From Gnetum montanum (Eukaryota; Streptophyta; Gnetopsida; Gnetales; Gnetaceae), in the NCBI GenBank assembly GCA_015680685.1, contig MNCI01020783.1, forward strand, positions 36,811 through 100,810: DNA of 64,000 bases. Direction: 5' to 3'. Below the pieces are notes generated by a model. It made no database searches. It saw nothing but the letters and a program-made list of their open reading frames with translations, and was not told the DNA's origin. The position numbers and the translations under genes are program-made. The first letter of the stretch is position 1. Each line of letters opens with the position of its first letter. Positions 1-10,675 of the stretch are shown here, one piece after another.

Positions 1-1020
1 AATTTCATTCCAATAGTAGTAGAACTCTTGCAGTTTCATTTCATGCAATTAGACTTAGTGATTAGAAGTGTGAATGCCTGCAGTGTAGTGTGATCTAGTA
101 AATAGTGTCTTCATTCAAACATCCTATACTTGAGCACAAGTATGACTAGCAATAAAGATTGAGCTATTTCATACTACTATTGCATTCTCCAAGTTTCAAG
201 ATTTACTTACAATAATATTTTCTATTTTCTAGCTTCATGTTTTACTTTTTGAAGTACACTTTACTTTTACTATTGTCAGTATGTAGAATGAGTATGATTG
301 ATTTCGAGAACTTAAGTTTAATCATTTGGTAAGCCCAATAGTGTTAGTACTTGGTATGCCCAATAGCGTAATGCTTGGTACCCTAGTCATGGTTATATGA
401 AGCCCAAGGTGTATACAAAAAATCAAGAATAGATACTCATCTCATAGGCTAGACTAGACTCGTTTATTTGTTTTACTTAAACTTAGAAATTATTTCCATT
501 TTTACCATGTTTGCTAGGAGTAATGATGGCCTACCAACATTAGATATCAAATACCTCATGGTCAGATAAACCATATGATTAGATTTCACAAGCTCCATGT
601 GGGAAGATAATGGTCATAGACATAAACCAATTAATAACATATTCCTAATGCCTCATCCACAGATTACAATTGAGTCACTCAAGGACACTCATGACTTGTA
701 TGGTTGGGTGCTAGATTCCTCCATTGCTCATCATCAGCTAACCATTATAATAATAGAAAATTTTAGTTATTTTTTATAATGGTCATTTGCTTCTGACCTT
801 TACTATGTTCCAAAGCTTTTTTTCATGGTTCTTTTGGACATTATGGGCTTTTAAAGTAAAAGAGAAATTCTATCTTACGACCCATTGTCTTTTCTTTTAT
901 TTTACAACTCTAGTGAAAAAGCTTAACTATAGAGAATAACACTTACTTCTTTTTTTCCTTTAAAGCTTATAAAGCCCCCTTTTTTGTTGATGTAACATAG
1001 CTCTCTTTTTCATTATAGCT
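1..1020. other. Unassigned left flank
   Basis: AT-rich DNA with no reading frame that resembles a known protein. The only open frames are short and have no family motif. It borders the GTAGAACC repeat that flanks element E1. I see no RNA gene or regulatory site I can defend here. Confidence 0.5.
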
Positions 1021-1266
1021 CATGTAGAACCAAAATATGGTTCTAGATGGTTTTAGCTGTAAGAGAGCTATTAGAGCAAACTTATGTCCTTTCTAATTAG
1101 CTAAGGCTAATGTGATAGAGAATTCTTTTAGAATCAAAAGCTAGTTCTAAAGCTTTCTAATTCTTGTCACATTTATATTGTTGTGTTATCCATCTTTCAA
1201 TGTGTGGCTTTGATATGATTTTGTTGATATGGCTTCATGGACTCTTGGCAAGAAAAAGGTCGATTC
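1021..1266. repeat. GTAGAACC palindromic repeat, left part
   Basis: At 1024-1047 the motif GTAGAACCAAAA is followed by TATGGTTCTA, making an imperfect hairpin; a weaker copy lies near 1130. The same motif recurs on the other side of element E1 (12789, 12988, 13078) and in the spacer of the inverted repeat at 36129-36400. The LTR element appears to have inserted into this repeat. The family is not one I recognise. Confidence 0.5.
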
Positions 1267-1271
1267 TCTAG
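1267..1271. other. Target site duplication TCTAG (left) of E1
   Basis: TCTAG directly precedes the left LTR and is repeated exactly at 12740-12744 after the right LTR. A perfect 5-bp duplication is the integration signature of Ty3 and Ty1 elements and fixes both ends of E1. Confidence 0.9.
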
Positions 1272-1840
1272 TGTACCATCCGAAATCATCGATCTCCAAC
1301 TGGAAGGAAATAGAGACCGCGGGATCACAGGAAATGCACAAAAGACCCTACCTTCACCTGAGGGCGAGTTGGAATAAAAAAAGGTAGAGTACCTTGGGTG
1401 GTCCACATGTGGATCAGACAAGGATTTCCCCAAACGTACACCAAAGTTTTATACGTTGGGTTATACGTAAACAGCGTGACAAGCGTAAATGAGAGCATAA
1501 ACAATGTAAATGGTGTAAACAGAGCGTAAATGTAAACAAGCGTAAATAAAATACATGCAACAATTAATGCAAACTGTAAACTATTTTGGGAAGAAAATGT
1601 AACAATAGCATTATAGAATGAAAGTACAATGCACCGGTCTAACACAGTTGTGACTGGGATACAAGGCAGACAAAAAACCCCAGTGGATGCAAGGATGACT
1701 AGTTCACATAGTGTAGAGGCTGTCTGCTCAGCGTATAGGGTTTTCCAGAGTAAAGGGTTTTGTGCTCTGATTCGCAGCATCTCTGCTCTCTGGTATGCTT
1801 TAAAATTTTTCCAACCACCTGGATCTCATAAAAATTCAGG

Positions 1841-1850
1841 CTTTTATACA
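1841..1850 (-). promoter_or_regulatory. Probable TATA box of E1 3' LTR
   Basis: On the minus strand this reads TGTATAAAAG. It lies about 760 bp into the LTR, just downstream of the palindrome array, as expected for the U3/R promoter. The equivalent position in the other LTR (12001-12010) keeps TGTATAAAAC. Confidence 0.6.
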
Positions 1851-1947
1851 GGTTTTGGCGTTAGACTCAGGTTTGGAGACACGTGGTGTGTTGACCAGGT
1901 GCAAAAGCGTAAAATTTACAAGTGCACAATATGTTACATTTGGAGGG

Positions 1948-2470
1948 CATATATGCTGGGCATATACACTGTGTCTGGCGAGTGTAGACTCTAGGCATAT
2001 ACGCTAGGCGTATCTGCTAGAGGTGCTGGGCATATGCGAACTTGGGCGTAGATGTCGCAAAAGCTAGCATATACGCTGGGCGTACACGCTGATGGATGTT
2101 GGGCGTATACGCCAGGCATATACTCTGGTGTTTGCTGGGGGTATATGTTGATGGTTGCTTGGCATATACGTTGGGGTGTATACACTGATGGTTGTTTCCT
2201 TGTACCAATTCTTGCTCAGTAGTGCTGTCTTCATGCCCTCTTTGGGGATTTCATGTTGGGCGTATACATCTATCGTACCTATCGAGCGTACATGTCAGGC
2301 GTGCATGCTGGACATGTATGCTAGATGTGTACGCTAGGTGTATACGTTGGGGCATATACGCTGAGGATGTCGGGTGTATATGCTGGGGCATATACGCTGT
2401 GGATGTCGGGCATATACGCTGTGGATGTGAACTTGAGCGTATACGCTGGGCATATACGTTGAGACTGCAT
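1948..2470. repeat. Palindrome array GCGTATACGC in U3 (left LTR)
   Basis: A dense run of GCGTATACGC words and their decayed forms (GCATATACGC, GTGTATACAC), joined by short linkers such as TGGATGTCGG. The core AGCGTATACGCT is a perfect 12-bp palindrome. Most variants are explained by C-to-T or G-to-A change at CpG. The array sits immediately upstream of the TATA box, so a promoter or silencing role is plausible, though inferred. Confidence 0.8.
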
Positions 2471-2604
2471 ACTTAGTGAAAATCAAGTATTTTGATCTCT
2501 GAAGTTGTCATGTGTGATACCAGATGTAGCTGTGATCGTCTTTGGGTCCCAGGGACTTCTGTCTTGTTGGACAAGTACTAAGCTCAAAATTTTGTTGTGT
2601 TTCA

Positions 2605-2630
2605 TTGGCCCCTCTTTGTTGACGCTTGGA
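2605..2630 (-). other. Polypurine tract of E1
   Basis: In element sense the bases directly before the 3' LTR read ...CAAAGAGGGGCCAA, a purine-rich run in the standard position for priming plus-strand DNA. It appears only next to this LTR. Confidence 0.65.
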
Positions 2631-4234
2631 GGAATCAACCCGAGAAGCATCGACAAAGAAGTGCAAAACACCACAAGCAACTTGATAGAGACCCTGTCTA
2701 TTGCCACTTGACTAGACATCATCGTACCATGTTCAGTGGTACATGGGATTGAGAGATGTAAACTTTGTGTCTAGATGTGGAAATGGAGATTGTAGGGATT
2801 AGGAACTGCCCCAGGGATTGTGCTTGATAAAGGGGAGGGTCTGGTGTGTGTCATGCTGATCCTTGTCAACAGCCATGATTTAGCAGACTTGGAATTCAAA
2901 CATGCGATGTATGTCCTTTAGCGGAACAAGGCTTTTTGTTAGTGTTCAAGAGAACTTGTTAGCAAGGCCAAAGCTATGTGATGATGCATTGCATTCTTTG
3001 AAGGAACAAGGCCCTTCTTTGGGGGAGCCTATTGGTGGAGAGCCAAAGCCATGCAACTGGATGTTTCTAGATTGTTTTTGACATGAGTACTTTTTTTTTC
3101 CTTTTTGGAAAAGAAGCTTTGCTTTGATCTTGTACTCATGCTCAAGTTTTGTGTTGTGTGTTGCAACTGCTGTAAAGTGTTACACTGTGCAATAGCATAT
3201 TCGAAGTTTTGAATGTACTGGGTGCATCAGAGGTGTGGCCAAGTAGAGTATGCTGATGAATGGGTAGGGCATGTACCGGGAAATGGAAATGTACCAATGA
3301 AGGGTTTGATTTAGTCTTGCCATGTGTGCTGTGAACATTGCCTCACCTTGCTGCTTATGACGAAATGCATTCTTGTGCAAAAATTCCGAGTGTCATCCTG
3401 CAAACACAACTCCAAGGAGATAAGAAAATCATGAGTGAATAAATGAGCTTAGACATACATAGTTACAGATGGAAGAAAGACATTGGAGGTGATTTCAGGC
3501 ACTGTATATGAGTGGCAGCGACGTCTGATGGTGAGCGATGCAGTGATTCTGATGAAGTTTGAATGTGATGGCAGGTTGAGGAACCAAAGATGAACTTGCC
3601 AATTTATAGTCATAGTGGACTATCATGGGTTATTTTTATGTCATGACCCGTTGGACATTGCTATTTTAGCATCGTGACAGACGTTACATTACTAGTTTTT
3701 AGTCTTAGAGGACTATGAAGAGGCAAACCAGTTTATAGTCTTAGCGGACTCTGGCGAGTACGACCATGGTAGCTTAGCATCATGCCGGACGGGTGCTAGT
3801 TTATTGTCATTGCAGACACTGTGTGGTATCAGTTTATCATCATGATGCCGAGATGAGCTGTGGTATCAATTTTAAGTCATGATCCAGGACTCTTCTATGG
3901 TATAAGTTTATAGTCGTGACCCCAGGACTCACACGTACCTGAGCTTGTACTCAAATGTAGAAATATTTTAGGAACAAGTGCTTGGTTGGATTGACAAGCT
4001 CATTCTCTTTCATATCGGCTAGCTTAAATGCTCCATTTTCAAATGCTTTAGTGACCAAGTAAGGCCCTTCTGAGTTGGCTGAGAATTAATCCGGGTGTTC
4101 CCAGACAACCTTAAGTACAAGGTTTCCTTCTTTGATAGGGCGCTTATGACCATCATGTCGATGTCATTGCCATTGTTGTTTTTGATACCATTCAATTTGA
4201 TCGAGGGAACATATGCGTTCCTCCTCCACTGAGT
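2631..4234 (-). other. Long 3' noncoding region of E1
   Basis: About 1.6 kb between the integrase and the PPT, with no recognisable coding frame. Long untranslated tails are typical of Tat/Ogre elements. It contains a dispersed motif array at 3595-3930, listed separately. Confidence 0.6.
3595..3930. repeat. Dispersed AGTTTATAGTCATnnCGGAC motif array (3' region)
   Basis: About eight variants of AGTTTATAGTCAT...GGAC are spaced 35-60 bp apart, for example TTTATAGTCATAGTGGAC at 3600, TTTATAGTCTTAGCGGAC near 3731 and TTTATAGTCGTGACCCCAGGAC near 3907. The same word family recurs at 6360-6495, where the reverse-transcriptase palm should be. Confidence 0.65.
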
Positions 4235-5071
4235 CTAGGTCAATGATGTGTAGGTCATTGTTTTGCCTATCGTCAAGGAGTCCAGAAAGTGTGATCCTAA
4301 AAGATGGTACCTGTAATTCCAAAGGTAAAATAGATTCTGAACCGTAAATAAGACTATATGGTGTTTTACCTGTTGAGGTTCAATGTGTAGTACGGTATGC
4401 CCACAGTGCGTATACCAATTTCTTGTGCCACTTTCTCTTGCTTTGGGTAAGCATCCTTTTAAGTATTGTATAATCATTTTGTTTGTCGCCTCTACTTGCC
4501 CATTGCTTTGAGGATAGTAAGGGGATGAAAACGAGTGTTTGATCCCTAGGCTATCGCAAAAAGTTTTGGTCTTGGCAATACTAAATTGTGGACCATTGTT
4601 AGTGATGATTGTCATGGGAATGCCAAAGCGGGTTACAATATTTTCGAGAATGAAGTTGCATACGTGTTTAGATGTAGTTTTTTGAAGGGGAGCAGCTTCT
4701 ACCCACTTTGTGAAGTATTCTGTTGCGGTTATGATAAAAGTATGCCTCGTAGAAGATGAGGGTGTTATTGGGCTGATAAGGTCCAACCCCCACTTTTGAA
4801 AGGGCCACGTGATTTGCACCATATGCAACTCATTTGGTGGTACATGTATTAGATTACTATGTTTTTGACAAATACTACATGTTTTAGCTTTGGAGAGACA
4901 GTCATATTCCATGTGTGGCCAATAATAGTCTAAGTGTCTGATCTTTGTTGCCATGGCTTTTGGTGCTATATGTCCTCTGCATAGTCCATCGTGTACTTGT
5001 TCGACAATGGTTTGGGCATCCGTACTACTGACGCATGTTAGCAATATGCCTTCGTAGGATCTAGGACACAA
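4235..5071 (-). pseudogene. E1 integrase (Ty3 type), catalytically altered
   Basis: An open stretch of 278 codons. The N-terminal HHCC zinc module is visible (VHDGLCRGH, then CSICQKH), followed by the DDE core: first acidic residue in WGLDLISP, second region TNNGPQF, and the glutamate in GQVEATNK. In related integrases the second region reads TDNG, so the codon at 4598-4600 is Asp to Asn, a change expected to abolish strand transfer. The frame stays open longer than elsewhere in E1 but then runs into unrelated sequence, and the C-terminal domain is not recognisable. It would have integrated element DNA in the nucleus. Confidence 0.88.
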
Positions 5072-5107
5072 CGTGTCCCTTACCAGTGTATACTACCGAG
5101 AACATTT

Positions 5108-5740
5108 TCATACCACATCCTTTTGTGCATTTGTTAGATGTTGTAGTGTTTCACCACGTAGAAGGTATTCTTTTATGTCATCATACCATTCTATTGTGCA
5201 TGTTGTACTAACAGATGTGACCGGTAATGTGTTAAGAGTATCAGTTATTGTTTCAACACAACTGATCATGGAGCTTGGTAATGCATGGAACATGTTTGGC
5301 GATATGTTTAATGCTAATGTGGCTAACATGTCCGCGATGGTGTTATCATTTCTAGAAACATGTTGCACATCGATGTTTTCAAATCGCCTCATTAGGTGTT
5401 TTGCCAGGTCGTAGTATGGTTGTAAATGTTGGGCTTTGCATGTATAAACATCTGTGATTTGGTTTAAAACTAGTTGTGAGTCTCCTCTAACCACAAGTCG
5501 TGTGATGTCTAAAGCTAGTGTTGTTGTGAGACCTCTAAGGAGACCTTCGTACTCTGCTATGTTGTTGGTACAATGAAAGTTGAAACGATAAGCAAAGGGT
5601 CAGATTTCCTCAGAGGGATAGGTGATGACAGTGGCTGCACTTCCCCCTCGAGAGGTGGATGTTCCATCAAAGTTTAGAATGGCATTGTAGTCATTGGGCA
5701 CTGTGTCTATTACGCTTATATTCTCATCCGGGAATTTTGG
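5108..5740 (-). pseudogene. E1 archaeal-type RNase H (second RNase H)
   Basis: The open part (5108-5494) carries VRGDSQLVLNQI, the HVSRNDN segment and an AD..A..AL tail typical of RVT_3-type RNase H. Upstream, after a stop, lies NFDGTS with a glycine-rich loop at 5600-5700, the first catalytic Asp region. A second RNase H of this type between the reverse-transcriptase-linked RNase H and integrase is characteristic of the Tat lineage. It would remove the RNA strand during reverse transcription. Stops near 5610 break the frame. Confidence 0.8.
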
Positions 5741-5849
5741 CTCTATTGTCGCTTGATCATGCATTGGTGACGTGGCCATTTGACTTGGTATGGCTTGACC
5801 CTTAATTGATGATTGTGCTATGTAGTGCAGGTGAAATTCAGCTATCATA

Positions 5850-6310
5850 GCTTTCTAGCGGGCTATCCGACTTGTTTCGTAAATATTTCCTATTATAGCC
5901 CTTAGTACATTATCCTTGCAAATTATATTAACTTGGTTATGGAAGAGGTAATGTCACCATTTTCTTAAAGAAAAGGCCAAAGCTAAACTTGACCTCTCCA
6001 TGTCGTTATACTTTTTCTCGTGGGCAAATAATGCGTGGCTTAAATAATATACAGGGACTTCAGTTCTGTCATCTTGTTTTTGACAAAGCATAGACGCTAT
6101 TGAGAAATCCGAAGTGGCAAGGTACATGTAAAATGGTTTATCATTTCAAGGTGGATAAACCATGGGTATTCGGGTGAGTGCTATTTTAATATTATTAAAT
6201 GCTTCTTGGCACTGTGGAGTCCATTCGAAATGGACGTTCTTGCGTAACAGGTGGTTCATAGATTTTAGTTTGTCTGTTAGTTTTTCTATGAAGAGCCTAA
6301 TAAACTGTAA
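5850..6310 (-). pseudogene. E1 reverse transcriptase C-terminus and first RNase H
   Basis: Conceptual translation shows the thumb/connection words FEWTPQCQEAF near 6220, then PFYMYLATSDFSIASMLCQ and VYYLSHAL with KYNDMERSSLALAF, the usual Ty3 RT-RNase H junction. Everything upstream that should contain the fingers and palm, including the YxDD active site, is missing: only about 450 bp separate this from the protease. A stop interrupts the frame near 6155. Confidence 0.78.
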
Positions 6311-6354
6311 ACATTTCGAATAACGTGGGTGGATTTCTCGGTTGACCGACCATT

Positions 6355-6497
6355 TCTAATTGTGGCTAGTTTTATGTCATTGTGGACATAATAGTTTAAC
6401 GTCATTTCGGATAGGGAGTGTAGTTTAATGTTTTTTTTGTTGTTGTAGTTTAATGTCATTTCGGACGAGTTGTAGTTTAACATAATTTCGGACACAT
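6355..6497. repeat. TAGTTTAATGTCATTTCGGAC motif array at RT deletion
   Basis: Four to five degenerate copies of TAGTTTAATGTCATTTCGGAC (near 6366, 6391, 6445, 6473) in tandem, spaced 20-55 bp. They occupy the place of the missing reverse-transcriptase palm and resemble the array at 3595-3930 in the same element. Confidence 0.7.
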
Positions 6498-6758
6498 TGA
6501 GATGGTATTATTTTAGGGATTTTTTGATTTTTTTCTTTTTAATGTTAGGTGATGTGTCAACGGGTATGATTTTGTATTCAGCGTCCCCTTCGCTGATCAC
6601 ATTGAATGGTAGTTCGGCCCAAGGGACGTCTAATGGAGTAGTTCTTGTTTAGTGTTTTCTTGTATTTCGGTATTTCCTGTGAGTTCTGTGTTAGTCTCAA
6701 ATTGAGAGGGTGTATGTACAATGTCAGGCGCAAGTGTTTTTGTTTTAGGTGGATCACA

Positions 6759-7352
6759 TTATGTGTTTAAACGATTGATGCCTACCAGTTGTTGTTCGTT
6801 TATGTCATTTCGTCTAGGCTCTTCAAGCTCAACCTTTGAGCCTTGGTCTGTGTCCATGTGTGATGAAATAATAGGTGTAGCTGCTTCCCCATGTATGATC
6901 ATTTCACTGCCTTCATAAGGCAGGTGAATCTCTTGGTGTATAGGGGACGAGATTGCTTTCAGTTGGGCTAACAAGGGTCTTCCTAATATTAGTTTAAATC
7001 CTGGCATTTCATCGACCACTACGAAGTCGGCAGACATGGGAAACTGGTCCCCTGCTATGAAGTCTAAGGTTACTATGCCTTTGACCATCATGTGTGACCC
7101 ACTGAATGATTTTAAACATGTAGTTACGGTTGATTTGATTAACTCTGTCAGCCCTAGTTGTTCAATGATGGGGTATGGTACTACGTTTGTGGAAGCTCCA
7201 TCGTCCACGTGGATCCTATGTATTTTGAACTGATTTATGTGTTTCATTATGAACATGGGGGCTATTTTTATCTCCCCTATTTTCTTATCCACCTTAATGT
7301 TATCGTTGTGGAAGCTTAGTGGTTTGGAAGTTGACCCTTGGGGCAAGTACAT
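6759..7352 (-). pseudogene. E1 aspartic protease (retropepsin)
   Basis: A 197-codon open stretch with HVDDGASTNVVPYPIIEQLGL, where DDGAS takes the place of the usual D-T/S-G catalytic loop as in many plant Ty3 proteases, and the second conserved segment FKLILGRPLL. The enzyme would cut the gag-pol polyprotein. It lies directly downstream of the proline-rich gag tail and ends shortly before the deleted polymerase region. Confidence 0.85.
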
Positions 7353-7370
7353 TATTGTGTGAATGGAAGG

Positions 7371-8360
7371 TTAATTTGGGGGCAAGTCCTCGCTTACTAG
7401 GATCGATGTTAGCATGCATACCAAAGCTTCACGATGTGTTTGGGATGTTAGAACTAAGTCATACAAGCTTAGTGAAGTGTTCTTTTGCTTGAGTGCTTGT
7501 GTGACCTGTGTTAAAGCTGTTGCCAAGTCTCTACTGTTGGGCGTGTTTGCATCAGCAGTGACTTGGTCCATTGGGCCCAATAGTTTTATTTCATGCTTTG
7601 TTGGTCTGTTGTTTTTGCTTGAAACCATCGTTTTAGATGTATCATATTTTTTGGATGGTTCACCCTTGTTGCCTGCATTTGGTTGATTATTAGGCAGCGT
7701 CATGGGTATGGCGTTGAGTGAAGTGGATTTAGGTGGCCCTACAGCTAACTGTTGACACTCCTTCTCCAAGTGTTCACGCGTAAGCTTTTTTGCTAAGCGT
7801 TCTCGTGTGTGGCTTGGAGGTGGAGCTAGTCTTGGAGCTTTGGATTGCCTTGTGTTTCGTACCACATATGGAGCTGGGCGGGGTTGTGGTTGGACAATCA
7901 GATGTAGTTGAGTAGAAGGCTGGCTAGGCATCCTAATGACGTGGGGGCTAGGTTTGCCTTGAATTTGTGAGGTGGAGGTTTGGTAATCATTAGGACTTGT
8001 GGATGTCCTAACAATGTATGGGGTTTGTTTAGGCAGAGGTTGGACCTCCGCTGTTGCAATTGTAGGTAGCACTCAGACTACAAAAGGGGCAGGCTGAGTA
8101 GGAGGGGTTGATAGATTCGGGGTAGTGACAATAGGAGGTACGCGCACTACATATGGTTTTTGCAGGTCAAATGATGGTTGAGGCATGGATGTGGATGGAG
8201 TGGGAGGAACATGGACTATAAACGGCTTGTTAGATGTTTGTTGTTTATATTCAGGGTAGATGGTATTAATGTTGGATGTCTCAGGTTCATCGTCAAAGTA
8301 GATTGTGTTGATAATGTATGGCGCCTCTTTGGTGTTCAGAGGGTCTTTATACACCCCCAT
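7371..8360 (-). pseudogene. E1 gag C-terminal proline-rich spacer with PYVVR repeats
   Basis: Two open stretches (8073-8360 and 7371-8072) split by a stop near 8072. They are Pro/Thr/Gln rich and repeat a short motif of the form (A/K)PY(V/I)VR, seen as KPYVVRVPP, TPYIVRTS, SPHVIRMP and APYVVRNT, spaced 25-40 residues apart. The C-terminal half has a charged segment (REHLEKECQQLAV). This linker sits between the zinc-finger-like gag segment and protease; its function is unknown to me. Confidence 0.65.
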
Positions 8361-8363
8361 AGC

Positions 8364-8714
8364 CTAATTCTGTAGTTGGACAGGGTTGGCCTTATCAAAG
8401 GTGATTTGGCCTTCATCAATCATTCGTTGTATGTCCTTCTTTAGGGTGAAACAGTAATCCGTGCTATGCCCGTTGCGCTGGTGATAATCGTAGAAGTAAT
8501 CCATTCTAAAACCTTTGGGCACTGGAGGCTCATCCAGTGTTGCTAAGCTTGGGTTCTGAATGAGTTGACATAACCGATCATGTCTCTGGATGGCCGTAGG
8601 GGATAATAGTTTATGTTTCATTAACCCAGCCTTCAAGAGTTGATCAAAGAGCTGGGATGGCTTCATAAGCAACGACGTATATTGAGAGGGTTTTTTCCTC
8701 TCAAAATTTCTCAT
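8364..8714 (-). pseudogene. E1 gag nucleocapsid-like segment (Tat type)
   Basis: 116 open codons with PKGFRMDYFYDYHQRNGHST followed by DYCFTLKKDIQRMIDEGQI. The pattern Y.D.H...GH.T..C..L...I..LI..G is a hallmark of plant Tat/Ogre gag proteins, where it resembles a zinc knuckle just after the capsid. It would bind element RNA in the virus-like particle. Confidence 0.75.
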
Positions 8715-8954
8715 ACAGTTTAGTGTTGGGTTCTGCGATGATGATGATTCCAGCGTGGTTGAAGGAGTAGGTTTAGTATAATTAGTAGGGGCTACAGGCA
8801 GTTTGTTTTATTATGCCATGTGTGCTTGTTGCATTTCTGCTATTGCTGCTCTAGTTGTTTTAGCCTTCTCTTTATCTTTCTTACTATGTTGATTTTTGAA
8901 TGCTAAATACGTCAGATCATGGCTATTTTGAGTCGCCTCTTCTATATTTTTGAT

Positions 8955-9533
8955 CTATACAAAGGCTTGGTTAAGGTTACATGCATTAATATAGTATAAT
9001 TTGGATTTGAAGATGTCATTAATAGCTCCCATTAGAATTGTGAGCAGGTATGTCTGGGGGATCGGCTCGTGTAGCTCAATGAGAGCGGCACTCCACTTCT
9101 GAATGAATTTTTGTACAAGTTCAAGCAATGCTTGTTTAACGTGTATAAGGCTGTCCAATGTCACCTTAGGTTTTAAGTTATATTTGAACTTGGTTACGAA
9201 CTGATGTAACAACTCTTCCAAGGAAAATATAGAATTCCTGGGCAAGGCCCGATACAAATCAAGCGTCCTCCCTGCGAGGGACATGGGGAACATTCGCAAA
9301 ATGGCATGGGGCCTTGCCTGGAGTAACGCGTATTCTAATATAAATGTTATTAGGTGAGCATTGGGGTTCATTTCCCTGTTATATTTAGTTAATGTTGGCA
9401 ATGATAAACCTTTGGGAAAAGTTAGGGGCGGGATGGAAGGGCTGATCGGGTCATCGTGGTAGAAGTCCACTACCTTCAACTCTCCGTTGGCAGCCGTTTT
9501 GAGGTGCTTGACCTTGTCAGTTAGTTCTTGCAT
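8955..9533 (-). pseudogene. E1 gag capsid domain
   Basis: 192 open codons that look like a Retrotrans_gag capsid. YNREMNPNAHLITF is followed by RMFPMSLAGRTLDLYRALP and by LEELLHQFVTKFKY, matching the usual F...L...A..W/Y..L....I.....L...F pattern. It continues in frame-broken form on both sides. The product would assemble the cytoplasmic particle. Confidence 0.8.
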
Positions 9534-9551
9534 TAATTTTTTAGCATCTAC

Positions 9552-10675
9552 CTAGTCTTGGGCACTAGGTGACATGTAGCTTGAGGTTGTGGTACATTGT
9601 ACAGGTTGGACTGTTGGATGGTAGGTTGAAAGGCTAAAACCTGTGTGATCGGCAGTTGTGCTTGTGGCATGTTTATAGTGGGTGGCACTAGGGATGGCAC
9701 ATTGTAAACGAGGGGTTGTTGTTACGGCAGTTGCGACTGTACTTGGGGAATGTTGGCTGGAGGAATCGTACGAGGTGGTATGTTGTAGTGAAGGGGTTGA
9801 TGTGGTTGAGCACCCATCATTGCCCATTGCGTGGTCACGTTTTGTGCAGGAACCCCCTGTTGCGTCACAGTGGTGGAAGGGGCCCTGTGCATTTGGATGT
9901 GGGGGATATAGTGGGTGGACGTGGATGCTGGTATCACATGTGGCATCCCTATCACTCGAGGCAAGAAGGTCGTTCCCATGTTATTGTGTGGGGTTGGTGC
10001 TTGCGAGGATGGACCTGTTGCTACAGTGGGGATGATACCGAGAGGGAGTGTGCTGAATTGTGGGTCAGTTACTGGAGGAACATGAACTAGTGCAGATTTT
10101 CATGGTGGGGGTATTTGCACTTGGCTGAACTTGAGGGGTTGGAAGGGCATGATTTCTCTTGTGCCTGGATGGAACATGGGGTTGATGTGGGTTTGTGGGC
10201 TAAGGGTGTGATAGGAGTTTTCATGTTTGGATTGGGCAGTGAACTCGTCCTCCCCTTCCGGTTGGAGATCTACTATAGGCTAATCCAACGGCTGGCTCCT
10301 TTGCAGGAGGAGTCGTGTGATGAGCTCTGAGTACTGCTTTGGAACAGGGATTATATCATATGGGAAAGGGATGAACTCATGTCCCCTCTTGTAGAAGAGT
10401 TCATATTGCCTCTTTACCTCTATTTCAGCTTGATCTACGGCCAGGCCAGCTTGTATCTTCACACATATAAATTTATACTAGTCCTGGGTTATAATGTTAG
10501 AGGTTGGGTTTCTCCCTTGCAAACTTAGGGACCGAGGGGGCCCCATTGTGGGTTGTACTGTCGGCTGTTGAACGACGGGCTGTTGGACAACCATGGTGCC
10601 TACAATGTCGGTAACTTGAGCGGTTGTAGCGGTGGTGTTTATGGGGTTCATGATGACCTGTTGAGGGTATGACAT
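9552..10675 (-). pseudogene. E1 gag N-terminal low-complexity region
   Basis: A likely gag start is the ATG whose complement lies at 10673-10675 (MSYPQQVIMNP). The frame then runs through several stretches rich in Pro, Thr, Gln and Val, broken by stops, for example TAG after TQD near 10480 and others near 10280 and 9720. Conserved-looking words include AEIEVKRQYELFYKRGHEFIPFP. Opposite-strand open frames here are shadows of this region. Confidence 0.6.

Larger units (their letters stand above)
1272..2604 (-). repeat. 3' LTR of E1
   Basis: About 1333 bp, homologous along its length to 11433-12739. It runs TG...CA and is bounded outside by TCTAG. In element sense the order is U3 start at 2604, palindrome array 2470-1948, TATA box near 1845, then R/U5 rich in degenerate GCGTAAA words down to 1272. 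Short open frames inside it are not genes. Confidence 0.92.

Noticed and set aside
1325-1994. Overlapping open frames of 100-150 codons on both strands in the left E1 LTR
   Set aside because: They lie wholly inside the LTR, match no family, and their homologous positions in the right LTR are broken. They are chance openings.
1948-2470. CRISPR-like array
   Set aside because: Units are degenerate palindromes with variable short linkers, no distinct unique spacers of fixed length and no cas genes; the context is a plant retroelement LTR.
2155-2476. Cys/Arg/Trp-rich open frames over the palindrome array
   Set aside because: The composition simply reflects the GCGTATACGC repeat; equal frames appear at 12142-12597. 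Not proteins.
9682-10090. Trp/Gly-rich plus-strand frames opposite E1 gag
   Set aside because: Shadows of the Pro/Thr/Gln-rich gag N-terminus on the other strand.
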